From Dipylidium caninum (lineage: Eukaryota > Platyhelminthes > Cestoda > Cyclophyllidea > Dipylidiidae): a stretch of DNA of 64,000 nt. Location: NCBI GenBank assembly GCA_017562135.1, contig QEYB01000003.1:62001-126000 (forward strand), written 5' to 3'. The notes beneath the pieces were generated by a model, which did no database searches, had not been told where the DNA came from, and saw only the letters and a program-made list of their open reading frames with translations. Made by a program: the position numbers and the translations under genes. How positions within the stretch are numbered: position 1 is the stretch's first letter; every line of letters begins with the position of its first letter. Below are positions 1-13,810 of the stretch, one piece after another.

Positions 1-3000
1 TCCCCTACTAATTATTACAAAAAAATCCAGCATCACGCGACGGCAGCGTCAGCAAGCAATTAACACGAGTGGGAGATTACATAGTAATTTAAAACACCGA
101 AAGGCATTGAAAGTAATCCTCACAGTGTTTCAGTTGAGAGAGGCTCGATAATTTAATGATAGCTAAGCTTATAATGGTTTTGTAAAATGCAGACCACTGT
201 GGTCAATGCATACATTTTAATTCTGCAAGGCGGTTAACTCTACAATCAATAAAAGGCCTAAGATGGCATCCGGAAACATGTACATGGCAGATTTTTGCAT
301 TGTTTTGAATTACGGACTCTGTTGAGTAGTCCACGAGGGCCTCCTACTTTTTACGTACTTTTCACCCACACCCACGATGTATTTTACTAATTCGCGCCCC
401 TTAAGAGACTTTCTTAACATGAACACATGTTACATTGGGTATGCACCTAAAACATAGGTCGTGAAATGGCAGTTAGAGAAGTTATTTGCATCTCAGTAAT
501 TAGATAATGTCTGCCAAACGATGGCATTAAGGCATCTTAAAATGGTCCAGTTTTACCGCAATTGAATGTCTTTTACCTCTTTGAGGCAACTTTTATGTTA
601 TTACCCTGATCCTTAAGGGGACATTAAATAAATTTTACATCATACTTTTTTTTGTGAGCGCATGCATGCGGCTAAACTTTACTAAAAAAATTCATCTCTC
701 TCAAATGGTCCTTTAGCTATATTACCATACTATAATCGTCGCCGGCGTCGTGGAGGTGCATCAACGGTCCATAGGCCCTGTGGTTTAACTGAGGTGTGTG
801 ATAATAGGAAAGCAAGAAGTTATTTGTTAAAATATACACAAATGTGTTGCCGAAATATTCTAGCTTATACATTTTCATCCTTTATTCAATAGTAACCGAA
901 GAAAAAATTTCCGAGAACTTACTCCATTACAATAAATATTTTTCTAATCACTCGAGATATTCTGCTGTTACTTGGATTCAATATTATGAAGTGCCTTTAT
1001 ATTCTTCCCTTTTGAAAAGTGCTTCTCGTCGTCGCGGTCTTTTTTAAACCAGACATCATTTATCAGGAATTTCACTAGAGAAAACCGAGTGGCAACATTT
1101 ACTCGAAGCAAACCCGCCGCCCGGATAACTGTCAACCTGAAAAGTCTACATGTGTCTTTGAGACGACGCACGAAGCTATCGATAAAATGTGTACAGAGAG
1201 GAGATTTCTAATGTGTTCCGATAAAACGGACTCGAATTTTTCACCTTCGATACCTTATATATAACATTATTTTAATAATTTTAAGGGGGACCCTTGGCTT
1301 TAGTGCACGTTATCATTACACTTTTCGGATTTAATGTTTACAAGGAAAGATGAATTTGAAGACACCACCTCTTCCATGAGAAGTGCTTATAGAATGGAAT
1401 TAATACTCCTTAAGAAAATACTCATTCGAATATATTACTATAAAATTCCACTTTGAATCGTTTATAATCGTAGGTGTATCCTCAGAGTCTAACATTAGTC
1501 TGTTTGTTCCCAATTCATGAGGCACTAATTAACTTAGTAAGGATTCGTCGGTCGTTTCATAGTCTTAACATCTAAACAAACTGAAATATTACCCAGCAGT
1601 GATTAGGTGAACATGTGGATAAGGGCGACCATGTGATAGGACCTAATGTTTTTGATAAACGCATACTTCAGCTTCTTTTGTATTTCAGTAATACCAAATA
1701 TTCGGGAATTCACTGAGTGTTCCTATCAAATGTTCGAAATATTTGGCACATATTGCTTCGGTTACGCCACTTTTTCTTGAAGTGGGAACTTGGAAGGCAT
1801 TTTATAACATGAGTAACCATCACATATTATTAGCATAGCCAGTTGGCAAGGGACTCGTTTAACAAACCCTCATTGCCTAAAAGAACAACCTCAACTTTAG
1901 GTCCCGTGAAGTCAATATCCGCTCTTTGCAGGAGAGATGAGAACCCCTAAAATAGTATATCTGCTGCCCGTAGGCGCATCTAACCTGCTCTACAAAGACA
2001 TGAATGTTAGTGTGGTTTCTAGTCGTCTTAGCCATATTATTCGCTTTAATTATTTTTAGATTGATGCTGTTAAGTCATTAAAATGCAAAAATTGTGTGTT
2101 AGAGGAAGTCGCTAGCAAAAATGGAAAACAGGTCGCGGCTTCGCGGTGCTGCAATTAACCGGACGCTTATTTGAATTTTAATGAGCGGAAGGTTGAAAAA
2201 CGCCGATACACACGTTTTCAGCATGGCATTGTTGCATTCAATTGCAAATCATCTGATTGAGAGTCCGACACATCCTCTTTATCCACCAGCCAAGCGATAG
2301 TTTGGTGGTTTTCATTAAAGAGTAGAAATTTAAATGTCGGGTAATAAATTGTATGCAGCATTAATAACGAAAGGAAAGCAACTGAAACAGCATTTCGTGG
2401 CGATTCCTACATGTTTCCGCGTAAATATTGTGTAAACGCACTTGTTTTGTGTATGACTTACCACACACACGGAGAAAGTTAGAGATGAATTCTCTGAATT
2501 ACCAATAAGCTGAGCAACTCAGCACTAAATAGTGAACAATAAATCATGCGAATTAGCAGTCAGGCTGGAGTAGGTATGTGGGGCTTAGTTCCTTGTGCAA
2601 GCACACACCAACTATCGCCCTAATCATAGGAGTCAAGCAGTTGGCAGTATGAAATCTCCTGGTTTTGGTGGAATTGGCTCCTACATAGTTCCAACCTAGT
2701 GTAGACAGATAGTTGGGTGATAAATAACACGGTCTGAAATCTTAATTTTAATGTAAATATTTAACTTAGAATTCAGTAGTGTCTTTGGATTCATTGATTT
2801 GTGTCGGAGGAGTCTTGTTCGAAAGTAGGTCGTTGAAACTGAAATTATGGACATATGAAAAACATTTTCGCATAATTACCCATCAGAAAGCCGGCTGTTA
2901 CGGTAAACAAGGAGGATGATCGTTTTCTGAGGAGGTTGATGACCTCTCAAGAAGAGACGCCTCCCTTGACATGGCGGTTACTGCAAGTGTTAGTTTCTCG

Positions 3001-6000
3001 GGCTATCAAAGAGTGTTGCACAACTTTATCAGCGCACTCATTCGCAGCCAGAGGGCACCCAGGCGCTATATCTTCCAAATGCAATTAGCGTGTGCATACA
3101 TCAGCAATCTGATTCCTCACATATCGCCCTTGAAGAGTGTCATCTACGTCAAATAATTTACGATGATTTTTGGCAAAACGAATAATGGCGGTATTTCAAG
3201 AGTGGAAACTTTGAAGCAATTGCAGCATGATGGGGCGATCAAGAAGTTAAGCATATTCGTCATTTTAGATTTGAGGATTGATGAGAGCGATCAAAAACTA
3301 TTTCGTACATATTAATTTACTTTTGGTATTCATAATAAGTGAAGAAGAAATCTACCATAACTCTCTTCATACATTTACCTGTCTAGCACGGTTTGTGGCA
3401 AATTGTTGAGATGTGTGTTAGTCTGAGTAACTTGTTAAAATTATTCCATAAGTTGTGCGCATTGCCCCAAAGTCAAGTCGAGGGCTGTCTGACTAGGGCG
3501 ATGGAAAATGTTTAGCAGATTCCCCCATCTTTGTGGCGCTGTGGAAGCGTTGTTGGGGACGGAATAGTCTAATAATGAACAGAAATTCAAATTCTTTGCC
3601 TATTGGTTTTACGCGTGGAAGATTATTTCCCAAGACGTCATCAAATCAGCGTGGCACTATGGCTCCGGTGCTTCTCATTTCGAATCACACCTTCGTGGTA
3701 CCTCAATGAGTAGGCCTTCAGAGAAGTTTTACTCCACACCTTCATCTAGAACACTCCTGCGTGCAGCAGTTGGTGGACGCAGCCCACTCTAAAGTGATAT
3801 TTCGTCAACCGAATTGGCACTGTCTCATTAAATATCGTTAATAGGACGTAATCATATCTCGAAAAATATCCACATTTGGGAGTTTTAAAGAAGACGGCTG
3901 TGGTAGTCTATGTATGCATTTATTGGGTGGCAGATATCCTTGTGGAAATAACGCTTCTAAATCAGCGACTCATAATACATAACACGCCTTAGTTTACCAG
4001 TTTCATTTGTCGGCGCATCAAACGACCTTTGACTTCGTGTAGGCTCTCGCTTCTGTCAGCTCAACTTCTGCGTGTTGGTGCAGGCGACTTTAAGTGGTTT
4101 TCATCAAAATTAACTGCGCTTTACCGATTGAGAGAATAGTCAGGCTAATCACAACACGGCCATTCCTGTCTGTTACACAGAATAATCAAAATGCGACCTG
4201 TTGCGGAAAGGAGCTTCCACAATGACGCAGGCGTCCCTCATTTGGCTCGGAAAATGAGTAACAAATTCTCCATAGGAGAGTCATGGCTTCATTAGGTCTC
4301 CGCTTTCGCAAGTGAGGTATTTTAACAACTTCAGGAGTTCTACAGCCTCACAGACTTCATTCCTACCGCCGGTTTCATGCAATGTCACTTGTCCCTCATC
4401 CTACTGCATTACCCACTGAGGATATTTTCACTCGCATTCATAGTCGCGTTATTATCCTTCTTTATATTCACTTTTCTCATCCCAGTTAATGTGAACTTGC
4501 GTAAACATTCATTTTCCACTTGACCCAATGTAAATCTACATTTATAAAGGGAATCTGTCAACAAGAAAACGATATCTCTTGTAGGTGGGGAAAGGACTTG
4601 GCTTAACCATTCTTACTCATGCATGGTATGAAATCTAATATATTACTTAAACTGGGGGAAAAATAAAACCACTTGACATTTCGTTTGCGTGTTAGTAAAA
4701 CTTTTAAGTATATTCACCCAAAGTGTTTTCTTATTAAAGATCATAGCCCGAGAAAGTGGTTGATTCCACTGCCGCTTCGTCTACAGTCAGCATATTGTAA
4801 GTGGAAATAACTTAATGGTCGTTTAATAGCAATGACTACGAGATAATTGCGCTTTATGTGCCTGCGCTGGCATGTTCATGTGACTGTATTCGTGTGTTTG
4901 TTGCGACGAGGCTTAACAAATGCGACTGAATGCCGTTGCACTCCCACTTAACTCTCCGCATTTTGGGAACATTTAATCACCACTTGTGGGGGTCGCAGAA
5001 CCACTTTTCTTTGTGCCGGCCTCAAAAAATTCTTCTGTGGCCACTTTAATGTCCACTGTAGGTCTGAGCCCTGACTGAGGGAGTTTGTGGCAGGGAAAAA
5101 CTGACCTTTCCTCCATTTTTCGATAAACTTCGCCATGTTCCTCATTTGCGAGCAAGTGATCCCCACTTTGTACGAATTGCAAATCTCGCCTCCTTTTGTT
5201 GCCTAATGACTGTTTCTCATTTCTGCTCCTTAAATGCCATTGTCTGTTGGCTTAGGTTTGCCTTTCTCTGAGGACTTTCCGATGGCCTCACAAAATCTGC
5301 CTCGTGAGATCTCGGCTTCCTCCTTCGTTAATATTTCTTACTAGCCACATAAATTGTCGTCAACTGACGAGACGAATTAGCATTGTTGATGGGTTTGCTT
5401 TCATCTCTGCATTTACAAAATGCATATCTTCACATTTCTAATTTACAAACCTCAGTGTATTATACTGCTTCGTAGCGGGACAGTTTCACGGAATTCTCCG
5501 ACGGTTCAATTTGGACTGCTAGTGAGCGGACCTCGTGACATCGCGTTCTGACTGACAAATTTCCACTCACGTTGACATGAAGAAGAAGAACAATTTCTCT
5601 TTATAAGCTTGACGAACTGCGTGATGGTCCATACTTCATTCGGAAGTAATACATAATCAGGTCTCGTTCAAATTTTTCAATATTTGGAAATTAGTCGTTG
5701 ATTAGTCTATGAGTTCTCCTGTGCCCTGTGCCCTGTGCCCTTGCCATCGGCGTCTGCCAGAGGGACGTACGCAAAAGTTCTTATGGCTCATTAGTCTAAC
5801 CGCCAAATAAACCCCATCGCCTTCCAATGATTACATTCACTAGGAGAGTGGGAAGAGACAGAGCAGACTGGCACACGGTCCTTTTCGGTCGAGGCTCTAC
5901 GAAGCAGTCACGTTAGAAGTCATTATTTACTGTTTTACATACAGAAGTAGGGCAGTTACTGAGAGCATTCAGTTAACACCTCCTCCAGACGCAATCCCCA

Positions 6001-7300
6001 CAATATCCCATGGGGGGAGAGAAGTGTTGTGTGGCCGTAGGGTGCCACAATACTGTTTTGGGGGTCGAGATATATCAAACCAAAAGAAAGTGATTTAAAT
6101 AAATTCTTCTATTTAAGAACCCGACTTACTTCGATCTCTTCCACTGTTTAGAATTTTCCTTTCCTCGGCAGGTCATGTGATGGCATTTTTGCCTTGTCTG
6201 CTAATTAAAATGCAGGAAATTGAAACGACCACGTACTTTACTGATTCTAGAGAACAGCACTTTAATCATGTAAAAGGTAATTGCGTCTGAGTGAGTAGGT
6301 GTAAGCCCAAACGCTCGTAGGTGGGCCGGGTCATTAAGTCAGATTAAATCCTATTTTCTTTCATTTATTTCTGTTCCTCAATGAAAATTGGCTTCTCCAA
6401 CTCATTACTTCCTTTAATTGCCCTTGAATAGAAAATACGGGAAACCACCACGAGAGAGTTTAACAGCACGACATATAAACAGCATTGTCGCTGTTAATTT
6501 TCTTCTAATCACCTGCAAACAGTGGTGTCACTCAGGAAATGATAATGCCAAATGGCCCATCAAGTCGACACAACTTAGAACCGCTTCAAATTAGTAGTGT
6601 GGATGTGGGGTGAATCTTTTTCTCCCCTACTCTTAATGCCTCCCGCGTAGAGAAATCTTGCAACAATAGAGGAAATGAGTAAAGCCGTATACTCGATAGG
6701 TAAACAGACAAGAAAGGGTTGTACTTGCAGTTCGAGTAACAACTTACCTTTGTCATTTGGACAAACAGTGCCGATGAGCTCTCGCAAAGTGAGATAAGAA
6801 GGTTGATGAAATATGGTGGAACTCATGTCTTCCACTAACTTTATTGAATAACGTCTGGTTGTTATGCTGAGAGAAATTTGTTAGCAACTTGGCTTTACTA
6901 ATAGGATGTATTATATTCCTGTGAGCTGTTGACTCCGTCAGGAAGTCTTTATTTAAAGGGTCGGCGAAATGGCTTTTTAACAAACAATTTGGGGAAACGT
7001 CATCGGATTGCGTTGTGAAGAGGTTGAAACCGGCGTAGTGGATATGACCGAAGTCATGCTGTAGTCTAACTTTAAATGTAAACCGTTTGAAGTACAGGTC
7101 ACAGACCGGAACACAGGAATTTCCCATCCATTAATTCGATTCATCAAAGGAATAATTATTTTGGGTTCTTGAGAACACTATGCAAATTTCTACTATTCAC
7201 CACCCTTTTAAAAGGCCGCCTCTGCTGACAATGAGGTGTCATTAAAAGCCATCAGAGGAAAGTATTTATTAGTACACGTCTTCAGCGCCGAGTACGCAGG
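1..7300. other. Gene-poor flank, no recognisable gene
   Basis: Only short open frames occur, mostly ending within 100 codons, and none resembles a known family or shows good flanking splice sites. The longest, on the minus strand at 6753-7127 (124 codons, beginning MGNSC), is about what chance gives in AT-rich DNA of this length. A small run of three CTGTGCC heptamers lies near 5719-5740. No tRNA, rRNA or transposon coding sequence was recognised. Confidence 0.6.
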
Positions 7301-7404
7301 CGCTCATGAGCGAAAGTCTTAAAAATGCAAATTGTATCGCCAAGGCAACAGCGAGAGCCGTCACCCATCCACCCGAGTGTGATTTGTGTTCGTGCTGATG
7401 CGAC

Positions 7405-7581
7405 GCACTCCCATTGGTCGGTCGCGCGTCGTGCGAGCAGCCCTCAGGCCGATCGCCCCCCGGAGGCACACTTTCGGCAAAAGGCCATTGGCTTGGCGCT
7501 AATTCGCACGCACACCTCGCAGCACCTCAACCACAGCATGTGCTATAAAAGGGGGAGTGAGTATAGTTCGCGAAGTTTCAA
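7405..7581 (+). promoter_or_regulatory. CCAAT/TATA promoter of the zinc-finger gene
   Basis: A locally GC- and CpG-rich patch carries two inverted CCAAT boxes (ATTGG at 7413-7417 and 7487-7491) and a good TATA box, TATAAAAG, at 7544-7551. A start site about 25-30 nt downstream would fall near 7572-7580, leaving a leader of about 10 nt or less before the ATG at 7582. If the leader is longer, transcription begins upstream of the usual TATA spacing. The motifs are visible in the sequence; promoter function is inferred. Confidence 0.6.
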
Positions 7582-9338
7582 ATGATGGATTTTAGCAATT
7601 GCGTGCAACAGCCCCTCGGCGTAACTGACAGTTATGCCAGCCTTTTGGCGAAACTCTCTCTAAGCTTCCGCCTTCCCATCCCCCCACCCGACTTGGTCCG
7701 GGAATGTCTCCGTTGTGTAAGTGAGGGAGATTTTCTCGATCATTAAACATTGTTTGTTACAGAAGCCGCGAGAGCTGTCCGGTGCACAGTCAGACAATCA
7801 TTCTTTCGAAGCACCCGTTAACCTTTGCATCCGCGACCAGAAACCCAAATCCGCTTTTGTAAGGTAGGCTTCTTGAAGCGATATGCCTATTCACACGCCC
7901 CTAGTGTAGGCCCCAGGTCGTCGAACAGGGTGGATTCACTAACCCCTGAGGTGTGGACGCTACCTCGTATGCTTATAGGTTGTGAAGCCCCCACGATTTC
8001 TCTAAAGGTTAGGGAACATCCGTGTGAAATCCCGCCGACAAGACGGAGAGCGGGCTGGAAAGGATTATCTGTGTGCGCCGCCTGCTTCAGGCCATTCAGT
8101 AAAATGAGTGATCTCAACCTCCATTATATACAAAAGCACAAGAACTTACTCGATCAAGAGTGGGCCGCCGCACTAATTAAGAGGCAGCGGAGGTGTTGTA
8201 AGACCTCCAACCGAGTAAGTAGCCCGGTTGAAGTAGAGGAAGGGGATCACGAATAAAAGTACAGAAACTTAAGAGAGGCACTCGTGTATCTCAGTCATTT
8301 TTCAAAAAGCAGTCAATCTTATTTAAGTCCTCTGACGCAGTTAAACACAATCTTCATAGCATTATTAAACTGCCCAATCAAAAAGCGGTAAATCATCGTT
8401 AACACTCTTTCTTGCTACACTTTGTCATTTACCTTTCCCACCAGCCACCCTTAATGCTGAATTTTCAACTGACCGGATACTTTGTCACTAATTTGAGCCA
8501 AGTACAAGGGAATAAGCGAAGCGGCAATGTGCGAAAATTAAAATCGACGTTTGTATTCAACTAACGGGGACGTTAATTTACACTATGAGGGCCCATATTC
8601 CTTCTCCAGCAGCCGGCAAGAATCGTGGCCATTATGGGAGATGGCTGGTCTTAACGTGCTGCTGAGATGCTCATTAGTGTTTGGCAATGCACGAAATGTT
8701 GTTCGCATTCGTGCAGTTCATAAGAGTACTGTTGCAAAATTCCTACTTCTGGTGCCCACGTGAGTTTGTGCGGTAGGCGGGTGAATTTATACCCTTGAGG
8801 TGGTATACCATGAAAACTATGAAAAACATCATCATTCCTCTTCAATTCTGATATATCTATGTAATTCAAAGAGACAACTAAAAAAACTGATTCAATGGAA
8901 ACCGTATGTCATGTTAAAATAGTCAATTTTGTGGACTTACAGCGCCTCCCCATCTGCGACCAAACACTTACGCCGAAGGAAATTCATGTGTCAGGGTCCA
9001 CAACGGATGGGACGGTAAAAAGCCAGTCTCCCTCGCTCGAAGCTATGTGTGGCCGTTTGCTGACGGGGAAGGTGGAAAAGAGTCCCCGGAAGAGTCACGT
9101 TTGTCCGTGGTGCAGCTACTGCGCCAAGTGGCCCACGGAGCTGCAGAAGCATATCGCAGTACACGCCAACTCGAGGCCCTACGCCTGCCTCATCTGCAAC
9201 AACTGCTACAAGTGGAGCTGGGACTTGGGCCGCCACTTCTCTACCGTACACGCCGGTCTTCCCAACCCCTACAAAATGAATAAAAGGAATCTGCGAGCTC
9301 AACCTCAGCGTTCCAACTGTGGTACTACGGCCATTTGA
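7582..9338 (+). CDS. Small C2H2 zinc-finger protein, four exons
   Basis: My model joins exons 7582-7716, 7763-7858, 8008-8214 and 8943-9338 (stop 9336-9338). All junctions are phase 0 and the total is 277 codons. Donors are GTAAGT, GTAAGG and GTAAGT; acceptors are TTACAG, CTAAAG and TTACAG. The first intron is only 46 nt. Three C2H2 fingers are visible: residues about 100-121 (C-x2-C-x12-H-x4-H), 200-220 (C-x2-C-x12-H-x3-H) and 228-249 (C-x2-C-x12-H-x4-H). Fingers 2 and 3 are joined by a TGEKP-like linker ending RPY. The start was chosen because ATGATG lies about 30 nt below a TATA box and its frame runs straight to a consensus donor. Such proteins usually bind DNA in the nucleus; the target is unknown. 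Least certain is the exon 3 acceptor, since the frame is open further upstream. Exons 3 and 4 could belong to separate transcripts, but their matching phase argues against that. Confidence 0.7.
8074..8139 (+). other. C2H2 zinc finger 1
   Basis: The codons give C-AA-C, 12 residues, H, four residues, H (CAACFRPF then H-YIQK-H). The Phe at the usual hydrophobic position and the Leu before the first His fit the classical fold. This finger stands about 80 residues from the next one. Confidence 0.8.
9102..9251 (+). other. C2H2 zinc fingers 2 and 3 (tandem pair)
   Basis: Finger 2 at 9102-9164 reads C-PW-C, x12, H-IAV-H. Finger 3 at 9186-9251 reads C-LI-C, x12, H-FSTV-H. A seven-residue linker ending RPY separates them, as in DNA-binding tandem fingers. 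Both carry Trp residues in the helix region (KWPTEL and KWSWDL) where other residues are more usual. The short basic tail after finger 3 (KMNKRNLR) could add DNA contact or nuclear import. Confidence 0.8.
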
Positions 9339-9980
9339 CATGCACAGTGGTTTTCATCTACCGGCGAATTTCAATCATATTTTTGTATCAAAGACAAATT
9401 TTTCGCGTTTTATATTACAGTATGTCTAAACAGCAAGTCTTTTACCAATTCTTCGTCGCAACGCAATAGCCCAAAATTGCTGACACTCCTTTCAGCGTGC
9501 TTCTACGGTGAAGAGGCTAATCCGCCCAGCGTGTCATTAATGGTGAAGAGAATAAATCGTTCTACAAATACCGACAAAGATAGTACACGACGCATATACA
9601 AATGCGGGTTCTCAGCGTTTACACAAGTCTTGGCGCCAATTTTCACAGAATTTCGGCATTTCCTCTAAGAACACTCTTTTTGTAGGCAGTTGAACTCATT
9701 TTCTAGGTAAAATAAACAGAAAGAAATTGCACTACAAATAAAGCGCGTGCTTCAAATAAGGACTTCGACGGGCAGAAGAGCGTAGAGGAAGGAGGGAAGT
9801 GAGCCCTACACTGACAACATTGCAAAGACCATGCGGAAGACGAAACGAAAATTTCTGTTTCCGCACACTCGATTTTTCATTTCAAATATTTTTAAAAGCG
9901 AAATTAAAGGAGAGGCTCTTGGAAATGCCAGTCAGTTATCTTCCCACCCCGTACAACTTGTTATTTCATTGTTATTTTTG

Positions 9981-10005
9981 TTATTATTATTATTATTATT
10001 ATTAT
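9981..10005. repeat. (TTA)n microsatellite
   Basis: Eight uninterrupted TTA units are followed by a diverged ATCATTGAT tail. It is a candidate polymorphic marker with no sign of function. Confidence 0.95.
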
Positions 10006-13000
10006 CATTGATATAATTGTTACTATAAGCATGGGGAGATGGCGACCCACTTGTTCTGCCACCTGCAAACAACACACTATTTTCCTCTTCGGCAATTTCA
10101 CTTGTAGAGGGAAGGTCTGGTTAGCATCGCGCCTATTGCTACTCACGCTGTTCTCCGATTTCGGGAAACCAAAAGGGTGTAATCTGACCATTCCAAAGTA
10201 ATTCATTCTTACCGAGTAAATGCATAAAGTCGTTTGCGTCTATTTTAACGTACATTTTGCGTAGAGAAAGACTTGGTGTCAACTAAAAGCCTGTTATCAA
10301 TTAAGTGAGGAGAAGCCGGAAATCCTAAGAAAAATCGCCTTCCCCCACCCCCCCCCACTCCAGTGGTTCTGAAATGCGAATACTTTTGCGTGAAACAAAC
10401 TTCTTCCACATCGCCTTGAGAATCACTTTGTGTAATAATATTTTCAAACAAGCAACAACAGTAGTTTCCAGGAAAGAAGCGCCTTAGAAATTCCAACCCA
10501 GCGTTTTGTAATCGTTTGAAATTTCATTGCATGTGACTTGGCGAGCAGCTACCGGCTCTGTTAGGGGTCTCAGAAAGCTCAAAAATACGTCCAGTCCGAA
10601 TAGAGGCTGCGATGAAACTATAGGCCTTGCTTTTTCCAAATTATAACCAAAGGTCTTTTCATAATAGTGATAACAATGGTACCTAAATTTGTGAACACAT
10701 TAATATTTCGCGTATTTTGGGAATAAAGAGTTTATGGGAGGTGGGTGAACTATCCCGCACCTTTCACTGTAAACGGCTGTTAATGTGAGTGCGCCGAAAT
10801 CTTCGGTTGCAACACTGATCGGTCATTTCTAGTTTTCCAATCGAATAAACTCAAGAAATGCAACTGCTTCTTACGCACATAAACCGCATAAAGCTCCATT
10901 TGAAACTCATACATAAATTTCTTGCAAAAATATATGCGCTGTTGCCTCTGGCACAGTTCGCACTATAGCTATTTGTTTATAGTCGGTAATGTGCATTATG
11001 GTTCGTATCTACAGTCAAAAACTACGTACCCAGTGGAGAATAAAGTACATTTCCCCTCATTTATTCGTAAGAACTTCTCGAGTAAGTATATTCACGGCCT
11101 TTTATGAATAGAGCAGCATCTGAAGGGATTTATTCACACGATTTAACGCCGACCACCCAGGTGTGAAGAGCTCCAAAGGACCAGTAGTCGAGGCGGCAGC
11201 AACTGCATTGTTGTGTGTGTGTGCATTTTGTGCAAATGATGCGGCGACGATCGAGCACACTCGGGATCAATTGTCTTAATACTTCTCAGCAAGTTTGGCA
11301 CTTATGCAGAGCCCAGTGGCACCAAACAGCAGCATTTTTCACACTTTCATTGTCTCTCACCGTTTGCTTTGAAATAGAGTGCATTAACAAACGCAGAAGG
11401 TTTGAATGCGCCTTTTTTTATCTTTGTGCCCTGAAGTGTGGCAGGCAAGTGATATTTGATGTGTACTGAGCAGAGTTGGAGGCCTATTCGGAAAATAGAT
11501 TTTTACAACTTAGTTGAGGTGGAAAAAACACAGGAAGAACCCAGTATAGCAGCGCAGGAAGGAGATTCGTTTGGTGAAATATTACTTTTGAAATTACCAC
11601 TTTAGCAGATAATCGAGTTTGCAGACTTCACCTTACGTATTTCGCAAGCTAACCGTTCATGATCTGCTACAAATATAGCTGATTTAGCATTAAGCAAATT
11701 ATATACACATTGGCCTTCTGGAAAACAAGAGGGCATTAGATTATATATTTACCTAAGCATTAACTAATCTATAATATAATTCCTCTGGCCACATTAATAG
11801 AGTTAGTGAGAGCAGCCAGAAACGATTGCTATCAACCCCTGAATCACGAAAACCGGGTTCGAATGTCGTAAACCTCCAATTTATGTGATTCTTCGCCTTT
11901 AGAGTGGGCATGGTTATTAAGATCGGTGATTTGAGAATAATTAACAGTAGGTATACTAGAACCAGGTAAAGTTCTTTCCGTGAAGCGAAGTCAATCATTA
12001 ACTAGCGAAACTACAGAGCCTACTTATAAATGTTTAATCCCAAAAGGAGGTAGAATTCGAGAAGGCAACCCTGTATCAACATAAAATTTTAACCATTGGA
12101 CTGCGTTAGTAGTAGGTATTCACATCCCTCAAAAAGATCATTGGTCTTACAGAGAATGGTGTCAAAGGTATAGTAATACCAAATGATTTCCGTCAAAATA
12201 AATTCTACCGACCCAAACTTTTATTCAGTGCGAATGATTTCACGTTCCACTGTGATAGTAATTAGAAAAAACCGGAAAAATGTACTTAAATTGTGTACAC
12301 TTTAAGAAGTTGGTATTACTTTAAAACGGGACTTTTGTTTAGATCTTCTCTGTCGCCGATTAATCTAAGTATGCGGTTGCGCGATTATACATGTCCGCGC
12401 ATTTCATCGACGTGATGCCTAGGCTGTTGCATTTTCCATCATGTATAGATAATAGCTATTGAAGGAGAGAGCACTCGCCACATTGCATGTAAAATACACC
12501 AAACAGAAGCACCTTTTGCGTGCCATTAAAGTATTAATCACTGCGTTTTGCATTTTTAATTTATTTGTATAGTAGGGGGCATCATTCTTATTTTCATATT
12601 CTTTCCACCTGGAGTTATATTTTTTTTGCTTTAACAAGGAACTTCTCGTTATAATATCTAGCAATAAATCGAGCAACAGTGGCGGCACAATCGGTATAAA
12701 ACAGCATGTATGCTTTATAAATACTTTTTATCAAGAAACCTTACTATAATCTAAAATTTCTTCATGTTGAGAAAGTGGCATTTTTTAAGGAGGTTAGTCG
12801 TACAGCAGTTTGTATAAATTTCCACTAAGTTGGATCTGCTTGTAACGCAACGGGCTCAAGAATTGACATTTGCCCGATTAATTTATGAATATGCACAGAA
12901 ATCTTCTAACTTTTATTTTTTCAAATGCTCCTAACATTTGACGCAGTAGTTATGCTATGTTGCCTCTGTTTATGCTACATTTACACATTTAACCTTCAAG

Positions 13001-13784
13001 TGCTTGGTCCGTTTTGGTACTTTATTGTTTTTGAAATATTCACTAATATGTCGTTTATTCATATTCCTGTGGCATTTTTGTGTACTATATAACAGGTTTT
13101 GTTAATAAAACCGTCGGGCATAATTTGATGATTAGAGACTTATTCTGGCCGCCTTTCTCATATGTGTATGCGTACCTTTAAAAATGCAAAATTGTTTTTA
13201 GACCTTATATCAAGGTTTATAAAAGCAGGTTATTTTGGCCAATGGTTACACATTCTGCCATATTGCTGGTCCCATATCGTGCTTGTAAATTAAGTAACCT
13301 AGCCTTACAATTTACAGGTTCTTAAGATTAACTAAAGCTTACAACTAGGGAATGGGAATACGCTGAGGTGACGCTCAATTTGGACAAATTACGAGATCTC
13401 TAAAGTCATTTAAGTGGTTTTCGGTTAAATACCGTTTATTTACGGCGACATACGCTTTGGGATATTTTAACCGATGATCAATCATTCTCAGTATAAAACA
13501 AAGAGCGTTGGTTGTTTGCGTAGTGTTTTCGATATATTCGTAAATTAACCTCCATGAGAATGTCAAACCTCTCATTATACAAGTAAGTGTGAGATCAAGG
13601 ATGCAGTCAAACCTTTCTTCGAATGGAGGATTCTACTTGGTTGAAACACTATTATATAGATCTGTGTAACTCGCAAAGGAGATTGATGGAACCCTATTTG
13701 GCAAAATGCGTTAATCATAGTGTACTCAAACGTTATGCTTCAGTCACTGTCGCAGCTCAATGTTTGGAGGAAACCACTGGAAGT

Positions 13785-13810
13785 TGTGTGTGTGTGTGTG
13801 GGGGGGGGGG
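13785..13810. repeat. (TG)n followed by a G homopolymer
   Basis: About seven TG units run directly into eleven G residues. A compound repeat of this kind is slippage-prone and assembly-prone, so its exact length should be treated as uncertain. Other homopolymer runs lie at 10342-10357 (C with one A) and 30252-30263 (C). Confidence 0.9.

Noticed and set aside
6753..7127. Minus-strand frame of 124 codons starting MGNSC, divergent from the zinc-finger promoter
   Set aside because: A few frames this long are expected by chance in 64 kb of AT-rich DNA; no motif, splice signal or promoter supports it.
10245..10496. Minus-strand frame starting MEFLRR, similar in its first six residues to one at 41183-41395
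   Set aside because: The likeness ends after six residues and both are unsupported chance frames; the second lies antisense within a RasGAP intron.
11850..11885. GGGTTCGAATG, tested as a tRNA B box
   Set aside because: No acceptor stem, A box or anticodon arm can be folded around it on either strand.
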